Shown piece after piece: positions 24,279 through 33,269 of a stretch of 64,000 nucleotides of DNA. Position numbers and translations under genes: made by a program. The notes beneath the pieces were generated by a model. It worked only from the letters and a program-made list of their open reading frames with translations, was not told where the DNA came from and searched no databases. Numbering within the stretch: the first letter of the stretch is position 1; every line of letters begins with the position of its first letter. The stretch is from DATAXP01 sp036272935 (GTDB lineage: Bacteria > Planctomycetota > Planctomycetia > Pirellulales > PNKZ01): the NCBI GenBank assembly GCA_036272935.1, contig DATAXP010000057.1, positions 1 through 64,000 on the forward strand, given 5' to 3'.

Positions 24279-25664
24279 ATGCCCGATCTGAATGTTTCGA
24301 TGTGTGGGATCAAGTCGCCCAACCCGTTCTGGTTGGCGAGTGGTCCGCCGACGAACACCGCCTACCAGGTGTGCAACGCGTTCGAAGCCGGCTGGGGTGG
24401 AGCCGTGTGGAAGACGATCACCGGCGACCCGATCGTGAATGTCGCCTCGCGCTACGGCGCCATCAATCTGGGCAATCAACGGCTGATGGGGCTCAACAAC
24501 ATCGAGCTGATCAGCGATCGTTCGCTGGAAGACAATCTGCGCGAGATGGCCGAGGTGAAGCGTCGCTTCCCGCAGCACGCGGTGGTGGCCAGCGTGATGG
24601 TCGAATCGACGCGCGAGGCGTGGCACGACATTATCAAGCGCACGCAGGACGTGGGCATCGACGGCTTCGAGCTGAACTTCGGCTGCCCGCACGGCATGAG
24701 CGAACGCGGCATGGGCTCGGCCGTCGGCCAGGTGGCCGAGTACGCCGAGATGATTACCGTCTGGGTCAAGGAGGTGTCGCGCGTGCCGCTGCTGGTGAAG
24801 CTGACGCCGAACGTGACGAACATCGCCGCCATCGGCCGCGCCGCAATGAAGGGTGGCGCCGACGGGTTGAGCCTCATCAACACGATCAATTCGATCATGG
24901 GCGTGGACCTCAACACCTTCGCTCCGACACCGGCGGTCGGCGGATACGGCACGCACGGCGGATACTGCGGCCCGGCGGTCAAGCCGATCGCGCTGAACAT
25001 GGTCGCCGCCATCGCCACCGACCCCGAGATCAACGCCTCGGCCAGCGTGCCGATCAGCGGCATCGGCGGCATCAAGCGGTGGCAGGACGCCGTCGAGTTC
25101 ATCCTGATGGGCTCAACGACGCTGCAAGTTTGCACGGCGGTGATGCACCGTGGGTTCGGCGTCGTGGCAGGGATGCTGCGCGGCCTCACCGACTGGATGC
25201 AGCAACGTGGCTTCGAACGCCTGGAAGAGTTCCGCGGCCTGTCGACGCAGCGCATCCGGTCGTGGGGCGAGCTCGACCTGAACTACACCGTCGTCGCCGA
25301 GATCAACGAGAGCACTTGCATCCACTGCGGCATCTGTTACGCCTGCTGCGAGGATGGTTGCTACCAGGCGATTCAGTGGGAGAAGATGCCGCACGAACAA
25401 TACGTCGCCCGGTTCGGCGAACCGCGCAAGCTGCGGGGCGAAGGGGCGCCTACACTCAAGCTCAGCGCCGGCGCGACGGTCGATGTGTTCACCGTGAAAG
25501 ACAATTGTGTGGGGTGCAACATGTGCGCGCTGGCCTGTCCGGTCGAAGGGTGCATCACCATGAAAGAGATTCCCAGCGCCAAGCCGGCAATGAGTTGGAA
25601 CCAGTACCAGGAGTTACTGGCTGCCGGCGCGGTCGAACGGATTGAGCCGAAGCACCTGCACTGA
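24279..25664 (+). CDS. preA: Dihydropyrimidine dehydrogenase-type flavoprotein, PreA-like
   Basis: The 461-residue protein has an FMN-binding dihydroorotate-dehydrogenase-like barrel (about 1-320), e.g. NPFWLASGPPTNTAYQV and FELNFGCPHGMSERGMG. A C-terminal 2x[4Fe-4S] ferredoxin domain follows, with CIHCGICYACCEDGC and CVGCNMCALACPVEGC. PreA normally reduces uracil or thymine together with the NADH-oxidising subunit PreT; no preT gene is next to it, so its electron donor here is unknown. A GAGGAG site precedes the ATG. It closes the purine operon after a 37-base gap and converges on the next gene with only five bases between. Confidence 0.85.
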   Translation: MPDLNVSMCGIKSPNPFWLASGPPTNTAYQVCNAFEAGWGGAVWKTITGDPIVNVASRYGAINLGNQRLMGLNNIELISDRSLEDNLREMAEVKRRFPQHAVVASVMVESTREAWHDIIKRTQDVGIDGFELNFGCPHGMSERGMGSAVGQVAEYAEMITVWVKEVSRVPLLVKLTPNVTNIAAIGRAAMKGGADGLSLINTINSIMGVDLNTFAPTPAVGGYGTHGGYCGPAVKPIALNMVAAIATDPEINASASVPISGIGGIKRWQDAVEFILMGSTTLQVCTAVMHRGFGVVAGMLRGLTDWMQQRGFERLEEFRGLSTQRIRSWGELDLNYTVVAEINESTCIHCGICYACCEDGCYQAIQWEKMPHEQYVARFGEPRKLRGEGAPTLKLSAGATVDVFTVKDNCVGCNMCALACPVEGCITMKEIPSAKPAMSWNQYQELLAAGAVERIEPKHLH

Positions 25665-25669
25665 GCAGT

Positions 25670-26992
25670 TCATTGACTCGGCGATGATGTGTTGCGCACC
25701 GGCTGCGTATTGCGCAGCGATGTTTCGCCGCGGATCATTTTTGCCGCCTCGCCGACCATCCACAAGTAATGGTCGCTCGGAAGTCCTTCATACGTGATGA
25801 AGGTGCTCGTGCCCGTCGGCGGGTCGTTCGTGCACTTGAAGATCGCAGTCCCTTCGTCAATCTCGTCGAACATCGCCAGGTACGCCATCGTCGCGCCGGC
25901 GCGACGCAGTTCGGCGTACTGCCGCCAGAGAAACTCTCCCTTCAGCCGCGGAATCTGCTTCGACGGCGACTCGGGTTTCAGGTTATGCCAACTGAACCCG
26001 GGGAACACCACGGGCACATAATCCTTGCCATGCTCGCGGCACCAGGCGATGTCGGGTTGCCAATGGCGCTCGGCGTGGCGTGCGATCCCGTCGGGACCGT
26101 AACGGCCGACGGTCCACGGGCTGACGATGTCGGCCGCGGCGATAATCTCGTGCAACGCCGGCTCAGGCATGCTGTCGCGATCGAGCGTGCGCCAGCCGGT
26201 CGGCACTCCGAGCATCACGCAGTTGTTGCCGTAGGTTTTGTCGTGCCGGAGAAACTCCACCAGCCGGCGGCACTCGGCCAGCGTGTACTTGCGGCCGTCG
26301 TTGAAACCGATGCCCCACACGGCGACAACCGGCCGACCGCGATGCTGCAAATAAGCCTTGTCGGCCGGGTCGCGGCCGAGACGCATGCGGTCGACCAGCA
26401 GCCGCCAATCGTCGATCACCTGGTCGATCTTCGCTTCGCCAAGCCCCGACAGGTCGTACATCAGGGCGTACGCGCGCCCTTCGCGGTTCGCCCCCTCGCG
26501 GCAGTGGGCGAGCACCGTGTTCACGTGCCGCAACTCTCGCCCACCGACCGTGGCCACGGCGAAGCGCTGCACGAAGACTCCATCGATGCCATACTCGCGC
26601 ATCCAGCGGAAGTGCCGCAATACGGTCGGCTCTCGGTAAGAGCTGAAGACGTATGCCGTCCGACCGTCGCGATGTCGAAACGGCGTGGCGAACTTTTCCT
26701 CGTCGGCCAGTTCGCTCGTGTCGGGCCAAAGGTCGAAGCAGCACGTCCCCGGGTCGAATCGCCCCTGACGGCCGTAATGTTTCCAACCCAAGTCGGCTCC
26801 GTCGCCGGGACAAGAGAACCATCCCTGGTAGCCGCACATCGTTTTACGGTCGAGCGTCGAGCAGTCGACTCCTTGCTGGGAGGGGCCGTTGTAGGGACGC
26901 ATCTCCGCAATCACGTTATCGCGCGACGGCGGCGGTTCAGCCGAGGCAATGGTCGCACAACTCATAACGCCGATCAGTAGACCGATTCTCAT
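25670..26992 (-). CDS. Exported glycoside hydrolase family 71/99-like protein
   Basis: The 440-residue protein has a signal peptide (MRIGLLIGVMSCATIASA). It then has KTMCGYQGWFSCPGDGADLGW..HYG, the hallmark of the GH71/GH99-like barrel found in many planctomycete genomes. MREYGIDGVFVQRF, RPVVAVWGIGF and AYLAMFDEIDEGTAIFKC contain the acidic residues expected at the barrel ends. Substrate unknown; GH99 acts on alpha-mannans, GH71 on alpha-glucans. The start overlaps the hemG stop (ATGA), so it is the last gene of a three-gene coupled operon, an odd partner for a haem enzyme. Confidence 0.75.
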   Translation of the reverse strand: MRIGLLIGVMSCATIASAEPPPSRDNVIAEMRPYNGPSQQGVDCSTLDRKTMCGYQGWFSCPGDGADLGWKHYGRQGRFDPGTCCFDLWPDTSELADEEKFATPFRHRDGRTAYVFSSYREPTVLRHFRWMREYGIDGVFVQRFAVATVGGRELRHVNTVLAHCREGANREGRAYALMYDLSGLGEAKIDQVIDDWRLLVDRMRLGRDPADKAYLQHRGRPVVAVWGIGFNDGRKYTLAECRRLVEFLRHDKTYGNNCVMLGVPTGWRTLDRDSMPEPALHEIIAAADIVSPWTVGRYGPDGIARHAERHWQPDIAWCREHGKDYVPVVFPGFSWHNLKPESPSKQIPRLKGEFLWRQYAELRRAGATMAYLAMFDEIDEGTAIFKCTNDPPTGTSTFITYEGLPSDHYLWMVGEAAKMIRGETSLRNTQPVRNTSSPSQ

Positions 26993-28401
26993 TGCTGCTC
27001 CCGTTTCAGCACAGTTTCCGCGGCTTGCTCACCACTATGGATGCAGTGCGGGATGCCGACCCCACGGTACGCATTCCCCGCCAAGGCGAATCGCGGCAGC
27101 GCGGCCGCAAGCTGCTCGATGCGCGCGACGCGCTGGAGGTGGCCGAGATGGTACTGCGGCATGGCCGCGGGCCAACGGATGATCTCGAACAGCTCGGGCT
27201 CGCCACGCACCCCAAGCAGCTCTTGCAGCTCGCGCAAGATGATCTGCCGCAGCGCGTCGTCCGGGCAATGCAGCAGATCGGGGCGGGCAGCGCCACCGAC
27301 GAAGGCGCGCAGGAGCACGCGCCCCTCGGGAGCCCGGCCGTCGTATTTCTGGCTGCTATAGCTGACGGCCAGTAGGTCGCGATGTTCGACCTCGGGCACG
27401 ACGAAGCCGAAGCCCGTAAGCGGACGGGACAATTGCTCGCGCCGATAGCCGACTAGCGCCACGGCGCTGCCGGCGTAGGCGATCGTAGCCAGCTCGGCAG
27501 CCAACTCGGGCGCAGCCTGTGCGATGAGCTTGGTTGCCGCCGGTGCGGGAGCGCATACGATCACTGCGTCGAATGGCGGCTCGCCTTCGGCAACGGACCA
27601 CTGACCACTGACCACGGACAACTGTTTGATGGCGGCGTTCAAGCGCACACTGCCGGCTGGCAGCCTTGCGGCCAGCGCATCGACCAGCTGGGACATTCCC
27701 TCGCGCGGGGCCACGAACAGGCTATATCGTGCGCCGCTTTCGCCCGATGATTTACCATTGTTTACGCGACGCTGACGAAGCGCGGCACGGATCACGCTGC
27801 CATGCGTGCGCTCCATCTCGAGGAAGCGCGGCAGCGTGGCGGCGAGGCTCAACTTCTGAGCGTCGGCCGTGTAGATGCCGCCGACCAACGGCTGCACCAG
27901 GCGCTCGAACGTTTCGCGGCCGAAGCGGCGCGTGACAAACGAGGCGAGGCTTTCGTCATCGGCCGCATCACGTCGCCGTGGCACGAACATCTCGGCCAGC
28001 AGGCGCAACTTGCCGCGCACGCTTAGCAGCGGCGTGGTCACGAGCGGTCCCAGCTTCGATGGGGCCATCAACGTGAAACCTTCGGGCACCGGATGCAGCC
28101 GGCCGTCGCGAACGATCAGTGCCCGTCGGTCGTCCGGGCGAGTCGTGAGCAGTTCATGCTCCAGCCCCACGCGGCGGCACAGCTCCAGCGCCCAGGGGAC
28201 GCTGGTGATGAAATTGTCGGCGCTGTGCTCGAGTAGCCAGCCATCGCGGCGCTCGCTGCGTAGCACGCCGCCCAAGCGATTCGACGCCTCGAACAGCGTC
28301 ACGTCGATCGTTGCCTCAAGCTCGACAAGGCGATGCGCTGCGGCCAGGCCCGTGATGCCGCCGCCGATCACCGCCACGCGCCGCACCACGGCCGCGCTCA
28401 T
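26989..28401 (-). CDS. hemG: Protoporphyrinogen/coproporphyrinogen III oxidase (HemG/HemY type)
   Basis: The 470-residue FAD enzyme of haem synthesis has the dinucleotide motif VAVIGGGITGLAAAHRL (about 9-25), FEASNRLGGVLRSE, DNFITSVPWALELC, PLVGGIYTADAQKLSLAATLPR and the C-terminal FAD motif FALAGNAYRGVGIPHCI. The start at 28401 overlaps the upstream HEAT-like gene (ATGA). Unusually, about residues 258-268 (QLSVVSGQWSV) are encoded by a heptad array (27597-27624) that looks like an intergenic repeat inserted in frame. Whether coproporphyrin or protoporphyrin is used cannot be told from sequence. Confidence 0.9.
   Translation of the reverse strand: MSAAVVRRVAVIGGGITGLAAAHRLVELEATIDVTLFEASNRLGGVLRSERRDGWLLEHSADNFITSVPWALELCRRVGLEHELLTTRPDDRRALIVRDGRLHPVPEGFTLMAPSKLGPLVTTPLLSVRGKLRLLAEMFVPRRRDAADDESLASFVTRRFGRETFERLVQPLVGGIYTADAQKLSLAATLPRFLEMERTHGSVIRAALRQRRVNNGKSSGESGARYSLFVAPREGMSQLVDALAARLPAGSVRLNAAIKQLSVVSGQWSVAEGEPPFDAVIVCAPAPAATKLIAQAAPELAAELATIAYAGSAVALVGYRREQLSRPLTGFGFVVPEVEHRDLLAVSYSSQKYDGRAPEGRVLLRAFVGGAARPDLLHCPDDALRQIILRELQELLGVRGEPELFEIIRWPAAMPQYHLGHLQRVARIEQLAAALPRFALAGNAYRGVGIPHCIHSGEQAAETVLKREQQ
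27597..27624. repeat. Heptad array E inside hemG
   Basis: Four units at exact 7-bp steps: ACCACTG 27597, ACCACTG 27604, ACCACGG 27611, ACAACTG 27618. Being 28 bp, the core is not itself a multiple of three, so flanking bases must have been gained or lost for the hemG frame to stay open. It encodes the segment VVSGQWSV. Confidence 0.75.
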
Positions 28402-30275
28402 GGCACGGGCGCGGCAATGCCGCCGTCGGCCGAGCCGACCTTTCGACGTCGCTGGTTCCACCAATCGCGAATTTCGTCGGTCGTCGGCGGTCCGGCGAAG
28501 CGATAGGCCGTCCACGGCAACGGTTCCATAAGCTCATCTTCTCGGGCCGGCTGGAATCCAAGCCGCGCCGCGTCGGCCAGCGCGTCGGCCAGGCCACGCC
28601 GCAGGCTGGGGTCGTCGATTGGCTCGAGACCAAACAAGCTCGGCGCTGCTTCGTGGTGCGCCAGCAGTATCGCCGCCGCCGAAGCACCAATCGTAGCCGC
28701 CGGATCGCGCGGCAGCAGCGGTTCGGCGCCCGTGAGCTGCTGGGCAAGCCAGTCGTCAACTTTCGGACATGGATCGCGGGTCGCGACCGCGAGCGCGGCA
28801 ATCCATGCGCAGCGACCTTCTGGCTCGGACGTGCTCGGCAGAAAGCGCTTCGCCTCGATTGCGCGCATCAGGCCTGGAAGTGCGCGGTGCGTGCCTCGCT
28901 GGGCGAGGACTAGGCAGACCAAAGCATGACGGCTCGCCATGGGGTGCTCTTCGCCGGGCTGCATCGACTGCGCCGCGTCGTCGACTGATAAGAAGTACGG
29001 TCCCGCGAAATCGGATATCCCCTTCGCGTCGAGCGATCGCAGCATCACGATCTCGCGCTCACTGAGCACGCGCCGCTCTGCCAGCAGACGGTCGAGCGTC
29101 TTGCGAGTGATCTCGGCCAGCCGCTGCTTCGTGTCGGTGCGGACCAGATACTCGTAGGCCATGCGGCGGCGCGGGGTCGGCAGGTTGACCAGGTGAAACT
29201 GGGCGTCGGCATGCGTCGGATGCGGAAAGAAGACGTCGACCGGATAATCGCCCGGCGAAAGCGAATTGCCGCTCACGCAATGGGCTACCCGCTCGTCGCA
29301 GCGGTCGAACAAGCTGGCTCGTTCGGCTCCGGCAGGCTGGTTCGGCACGCCTAGCAACAGGTGTTGAATCGTCATGTGCTGGCCGAGCTTCCAGTACTCG
29401 GCGACCATGGCCGGATGGGTCCAGGCCAGCAGCGAGTCTAGTTGGGCGCGTGCCGCGGGGTCGAGATTGTCGGCTGCCGCACGCTCGCGCAGCAGACGCG
29501 TCACGCGCGCTACAGATTCGTCGCGGCACAAGGCATCGAGCAGTTCGCGCTCGGCCGCGGTGCGATGGATTGCCGCCGCCGTGGAAGTCATCAGATTTGT
29601 GGGGTTGGTGTACTCGTCGATCCAATCGCCAATCTGTGCGTCGCTGGGCTGCGGCAGCCTTGACGGGCACGATTTGCACAGCAGCCAACTACCGCGCGCC
29701 CGTTCGCACAACGCCGTCAACTGGCGGCGCGATTGTGAATCGAGCGAAGGACTGGCAAGGCGCCGTTTCAGTTCGGTCAACATCGGCTCGGCGAACTCAG
29801 GCGTCGCGGCCAGACGTTCGAGACGGGCCGCTGCCGCGGCACGGGCGCTGTACCGGCGATCGTCGAGCATGGTGAACAGCGCGGCCCACTGCTGGTCGGT
29901 TGCAGGCGCGGCGTCGGCAGCAGCTTGATCCGGCGGTGACTCGGCTATCGGCAGTGCCGTGGCGAGCGACGCCAGCGCTTCGCGCACTTCGAGCGACGTT
30001 TCAGGTTCGAGCGCAAGGCGGCGATACTCGGCCGCGAGCACTGGTTGTAGCGCAGGCTGGGTGCCTAGCTCGCGCAGGCGTTCGACCGCCTGGCGGCGAG
30101 TCTCGTACAGGTCGGCGTTCAGATCGGCCAGCAACTGCGACACCTCCTGGTGGGCGACGCGGTCTCGCTTGCCCGCCGGCTCGCCAGCCGCCGCCGGATC
30201 CATGAACCGCACGACAAGCAGCGTCGCCAGCATTGCCAGCCAAGTGAACCGGAGCGTGGGATTTACCGCCGCCAA
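28398..30275 (-). CDS. Exported or membrane-anchored HEAT-repeat-like protein, function unknown
   Basis: The protein (about 625 residues) has an N-terminal hydrophobic segment (FTWLAMLATLLVVRFM) and then helical pairs that look like HEAT repeats (EVSQLLADLNADLYETRRQAVERL; ALFTMLDDRRYSARAAAAARLERL). The rest has no recognised enzyme motif. No ATG is well placed: GGGAG at 30282-30286 is six bases upstream of TTG at 30275, which I take as the start. TTG at 30281 abuts the site, and ATG at 30233 would keep the hydrophobic segment only in part. It leads the operon with hemG and the GH71/99-like gene. Confidence 0.65.
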   Translation of the reverse strand: MAAVNPTLRFTWLAMLATLLVVRFMDPAAAGEPAGKRDRVAHQEVSQLLADLNADLYETRRQAVERLRELGTQPALQPVLAAEYRRLALEPETSLEVREALASLATALPIAESPPDQAAADAAPATDQQWAALFTMLDDRRYSARAAAAARLERLAATPEFAEPMLTELKRRLASPSLDSQSRRQLTALCERARGSWLLCKSCPSRLPQPSDAQIGDWIDEYTNPTNLMTSTAAAIHRTAAERELLDALCRDESVARVTRLLRERAAADNLDPAARAQLDSLLAWTHPAMVAEYWKLGQHMTIQHLLLGVPNQPAGAERASLFDRCDERVAHCVSGNSLSPGDYPVDVFFPHPTHADAQFHLVNLPTPRRRMAYEYLVRTDTKQRLAEITRKTLDRLLAERRVLSEREIVMLRSLDAKGISDFAGPYFLSVDDAAQSMQPGEEHPMASRHALVCLVLAQRGTHRALPGLMRAIEAKRFLPSTSEPEGRCAWIAALAVATRDPCPKVDDWLAQQLTGAEPLLPRDPAATIGASAAAILLAHHEAAPSLFGLEPIDDPSLRRGLADALADAARLGFQPAREDELMEPLPWTAYRFAGPPTTDEIRDWWNQRRRKVGSADGGIAAPVP

Positions 30276-30471
30276 TGCCAACTCCCAGATAGATTGCGAC
30301 GCGACCCATCGACTTTGCGCCGTCGGTTCATCCTACGCTACTGGCTACGATCCAGCCAAGTTGCGGCGAAGCCAAGCCACGCGACGCAATCTGCCTTGCG
30401 TCGCACGTATCGTTTCGGTACAAGCCTGGCCCCTCCTATTGCCGCAATTCCTTCCTCGCGGGCTCGTCGCC

Positions 30472-30867
30472 ATGAAATGCCGACTATTTCTGTTCGTTGC
30501 TCTTGCGCTTCTGGTGGCCACGGCCATCCATGTTCAAGCGGCTGGTCCCGCGGCGATCGGCACCAACCCGGGGATCGCGATCGACCTGAAGACGCAACTC
30601 GAAAAGGGGTTGCGGGCTCGGCGACCGGTCGAGTTCGCTTACATTGCCGAAGTGGTGGCGATGGTCGAGGTGGGAGCCATACCCAAGTCGCTGGTCGATA
30701 GTTCGTTCCTCTGGGCCCGCAAACAGCGCTCGCGGCAACTCCAGTACTTCCAGTTCGCGCTGCAGCGCCAAGCCAACCGGATCGGCGTCATCACCCCGAG
30801 CCTCGCCAATCAGTTCGTCAATCCAATCACCGGCACGCTGCCGGGCCGGATTCCAGTGAGCAAGTGA
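30472..30867 (+). CDS. Small secreted protein of unknown function
   Basis: The 131-residue protein starts with a signal peptide (MKCRLFLFVALALLVATAIHVQA). The mature part is mostly helical in appearance, with FAYIAEVVAMVEVGAIPKSLVDSSFLWARKQ and a C-terminal ITPSLANQFVNPITGTLPG. I do not recognise the family. The upstream frame is open but runs antisense to the neighbouring gene, so the ATG at 30472 is taken as the start. Confidence 0.7.
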   Translation: MKCRLFLFVALALLVATAIHVQAAGPAAIGTNPGIAIDLKTQLEKGLRARRPVEFAYIAEVVAMVEVGAIPKSLVDSSFLWARKQRSRQLQYFQFALQRQANRIGVITPSLANQFVNPITGTLPGRIPVSK

Positions 30868-30946
30868 CGGTTTGTGCCGTTCGCTGAGTCCTCCGGCGGA
30901 ATGGATGGATCGCCTTGCCGGCTGCTGGTAGAACCGTGCTACTGGC

Positions 30947-32653
30947 ATGCATGACGATCGCTTCCAATTCCCGATGATGTTCGCGGCTTGGCTGGAGCGA
31001 CTTTGTCGGCGCGCGCTGTATGTCCTTTGTGCAGCGCTGTTGGTCGGCCACTGCGCGCATGCTGACGAACCTGCGTCGCCGCTCGATGCGCTACGTCTGC
31101 CGAAGCTGATCCACTCGGCGATCGGCGTTACTCGCGCTGGTCAAGCCATCCCGTGCGTGACGCATGAAGAAGACCTCGATCTGCACACCAAGAAGTGCCG
31201 GGTGCTGCTGGTCGCGGGGCTCGATGGGGCCGACGCATCGATCAAGTCGGCGATCGATTACGCGCGCTGGTTCTACACTGACGCCGCAGCCGCGGAGCAC
31301 CGGCAACGATACCTCGTTTCGCTCGTCGCGGTCGGACCTGGGGCGGCCGGCGCCGAGTACCCTCCCGGCGACGAGTTTTACACCAGCCCAAACCATCCCG
31401 ACGCGCAGTACCTGTGGCGCTGGATCGGCATGCACGCGCCGGACCTGGTGATCGAACTCGACGCGCAACCATCCACCGGCGGATTCGTCGGCCCACACTG
31501 GCTCAGCTCGGCCGTTGATCAGAGCGCGCCGTGCATGACCGGTGCGATCAGCGGTCGGAAGGTCGCCTTACCGACGGAGAATCTAAACGAGCTGCTAAGT
31601 CGCGAGGTGGCTTCGGCCGACGTTTCCCCAGCACGACGGGAGCTACAGCACCGGCTCGATCGGAGCGCGACACAGGTCGCCACGCAACTAAGTGTCGTAT
31701 ATGGACACGAGTTGAAAACCGTGCAGTACATCCCGGCCGTGGCACTGGTCGGGCGCGTCCGGCTCGGCACATTGACCGGCGATGCCGCGCAGCTTGCCGA
31801 TGTTGAGCGGATCGTCGCTCCGTTCCGCGAAGGCCGACCGACGATCAGCAAGTCCCCCAGTGGCAGCGACATTGCCGGACGCCTGATCTTCGGCACGCTT
31901 GCCGAGGCGACCGGCGACAAACGGTATATCGCCCTCGTGAAGCAGGCGGCCGACCTGGCGTTCGATGCCGACGGTAAGCCGCGCGAGAGCATGCCGGCGC
32001 ACAGCGAAATGAGCGATGCCGTGTTCATGGCCTGTCCCGTTCTCGCTCAAGCGGGCAAGCTCACCGGCGAGCCCAAATACTTCGCCATATGCCTGCGGCA
32101 TCTGCGGTTCATGAACCGGCTCGATTTGCGATCCGACGGCCTGTATCGGCACTCGCCGCTGTGCGAGGCGGCCTGGGGACGCGGCAATGGCTTTCCAGCG
32201 CTTGGCCTGACGTTGGTGCTCGGCGACATGCCAGCCGATTGCCCCGAGCGCGCCGAGGTGCTCGCCGTGCATCGGGCGCATCTCGACGCTTTGCTCAAGC
32301 ACCAAGACACGACCGGTTGTTGGCACGAGGTGATCGACCATCCCGAGAGCTACCGTGAGCTGACGGCGACATGCATGATCACGATGGCACTAGCGCGTGG
32401 GGTGCGGTTCGGCTGGCTCGAGGGGGACCGGTACCGCAAGGCGCTCGAGCGCGGCTGGTATGCCATCCGTACGCGCACGGCAGACGATGGCACGCTGGTC
32501 GACGTGTGCGCCAGCACCGGCAAGCAAAAAAGTCTGCGCGACTATTACGATCGCCCGGCGATCCTGGGCCGCGATCCCCGTGGCGGCGCAATGTCGCTTT
32601 TGGCCGCGATCGAAATGATCGAATACGAGCGCTACAGGCAAGGGACCAAGTGA
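30947..32653 (+). CDS. Glycoside hydrolase family 88/105-like protein
   Basis: The 568-residue product has a hydrophobic leader near residues 20-40 (ALYVLCAALLVGHCAHA). An N-terminal part (about 45-250) resembles an M14-like or unknown domain (VLLVAGLDGADASIKSAIDYARW, DLVIELDAQ). The C-terminal (alpha/alpha)6-barrel (about 285-565) contains MSDAVFMACPVLAQAG, HSPLCEAAWGRGNGFPALGL, CWHEVIDHPESYRELTATCM and GRDPRGGAMSL, the pattern of unsaturated uronyl hydrolases (YteR/YesR group). Such enzymes act on lyase products of pectin-like polysaccharides. The N-terminal half is the less certain part. ATGs at 30947 and 30974 are both possible. Confidence 0.75.
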   Translation: MHDDRFQFPMMFAAWLERLCRRALYVLCAALLVGHCAHADEPASPLDALRLPKLIHSAIGVTRAGQAIPCVTHEEDLDLHTKKCRVLLVAGLDGADASIKSAIDYARWFYTDAAAAEHRQRYLVSLVAVGPGAAGAEYPPGDEFYTSPNHPDAQYLWRWIGMHAPDLVIELDAQPSTGGFVGPHWLSSAVDQSAPCMTGAISGRKVALPTENLNELLSREVASADVSPARRELQHRLDRSATQVATQLSVVYGHELKTVQYIPAVALVGRVRLGTLTGDAAQLADVERIVAPFREGRPTISKSPSGSDIAGRLIFGTLAEATGDKRYIALVKQAADLAFDADGKPRESMPAHSEMSDAVFMACPVLAQAGKLTGEPKYFAICLRHLRFMNRLDLRSDGLYRHSPLCEAAWGRGNGFPALGLTLVLGDMPADCPERAEVLAVHRAHLDALLKHQDTTGCWHEVIDHPESYRELTATCMITMALARGVRFGWLEGDRYRKALERGWYAIRTRTADDGTLVDVCASTGKQKSLRDYYDRPAILGRDPRGGAMSLLAAIEMIEYERYRQGTK

Positions 32654-32666
32654 CCGCCAGGGTTCG

Positions 32667-33215
32667 CTACCGCGCCGGCGTGGCGACGCCCGCCGGTTTG
32701 CTGGCCGGCGTCCGCAGCGCCTGCCAGAACAACGCCACTGCTCCGCAGACCAGCAGGCTGTCGGCGATGTTAAAGTTCGGCCAGACCCAGCCGTGGTACT
32801 CGAACAAAATCCAATCGCGCACGGCGCCGGCGGTCGGGGCATCGACGCCCGCCTGCGACCATAGCCCCAGGCGGTCGTAGAGGTTGCCAAAGATGCCGGC
32901 CATGACCGATGCCAAGGCCGCGTTCAGCACGGCGTCGCGCGCCGCGCCGGTGACGAACAGGATGTAAGGGATTGCCAGACCAGCGGCGATCGACAACGTG
33001 GCGAAAAACCAAGCTTGTCCCTGGCCGATACCGAAGAGTGCGCCGTAATTGAGGCTCGTCTCCAGGCCGAAGATACCGGGGATGATCCACTCAGGCTCAG
33101 TGCACGGGTAGCCGAGCCGGGCGAATATCCAGTCCTTGGTCCACAGGTCGAGCGCGCAGCCGGCGACGACGATCGCCAGGAAAACCAAGTAGCGGTCTTT
33201 AGGGACCGACTTCAT
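32667..33215 (-). CDS. lspA: Lipoprotein signal peptidase (signal peptidase II)
   Basis: The 182-residue integral membrane aspartyl protease cleaves lipoprotein signal peptides. Four membrane segments are visible. Family motifs are DLWTKDWIF near the N-terminus, TSLNYGALFGIGQGQAWFF, AGIFGNLYDRLGLW with the first catalytic Asp, and FNIADSLLVCGAVAL with the second. The loop between the catalytic Asp residues (WSQAGVDAPTAGAVRDWILFEYHGW) is longer than in E. coli. The dksA-like gene lies just upstream in the same direction. Confidence 0.94.
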   Translation of the reverse strand: MKSVPKDRYLVFLAIVVAGCALDLWTKDWIFARLGYPCTEPEWIIPGIFGLETSLNYGALFGIGQGQAWFFATLSIAAGLAIPYILFVTGAARDAVLNAALASVMAGIFGNLYDRLGLWSQAGVDAPTAGAVRDWILFEYHGWVWPNFNIADSLLVCGAVALFWQALRTPASKPAGVATPAR

Positions 33216-33269
33216 GTCAGCGGCGTCTCGTTCGCTCTGGCTGGGAAAGAAGTCCGCAGGGGAGCTCGA

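Noticed and set aside
25769..26980. 403-codon open frame on the plus strand
   Set aside because: Antisense to the GH71/99-like gene; His/Arg-rich composition typical of shadow frames.
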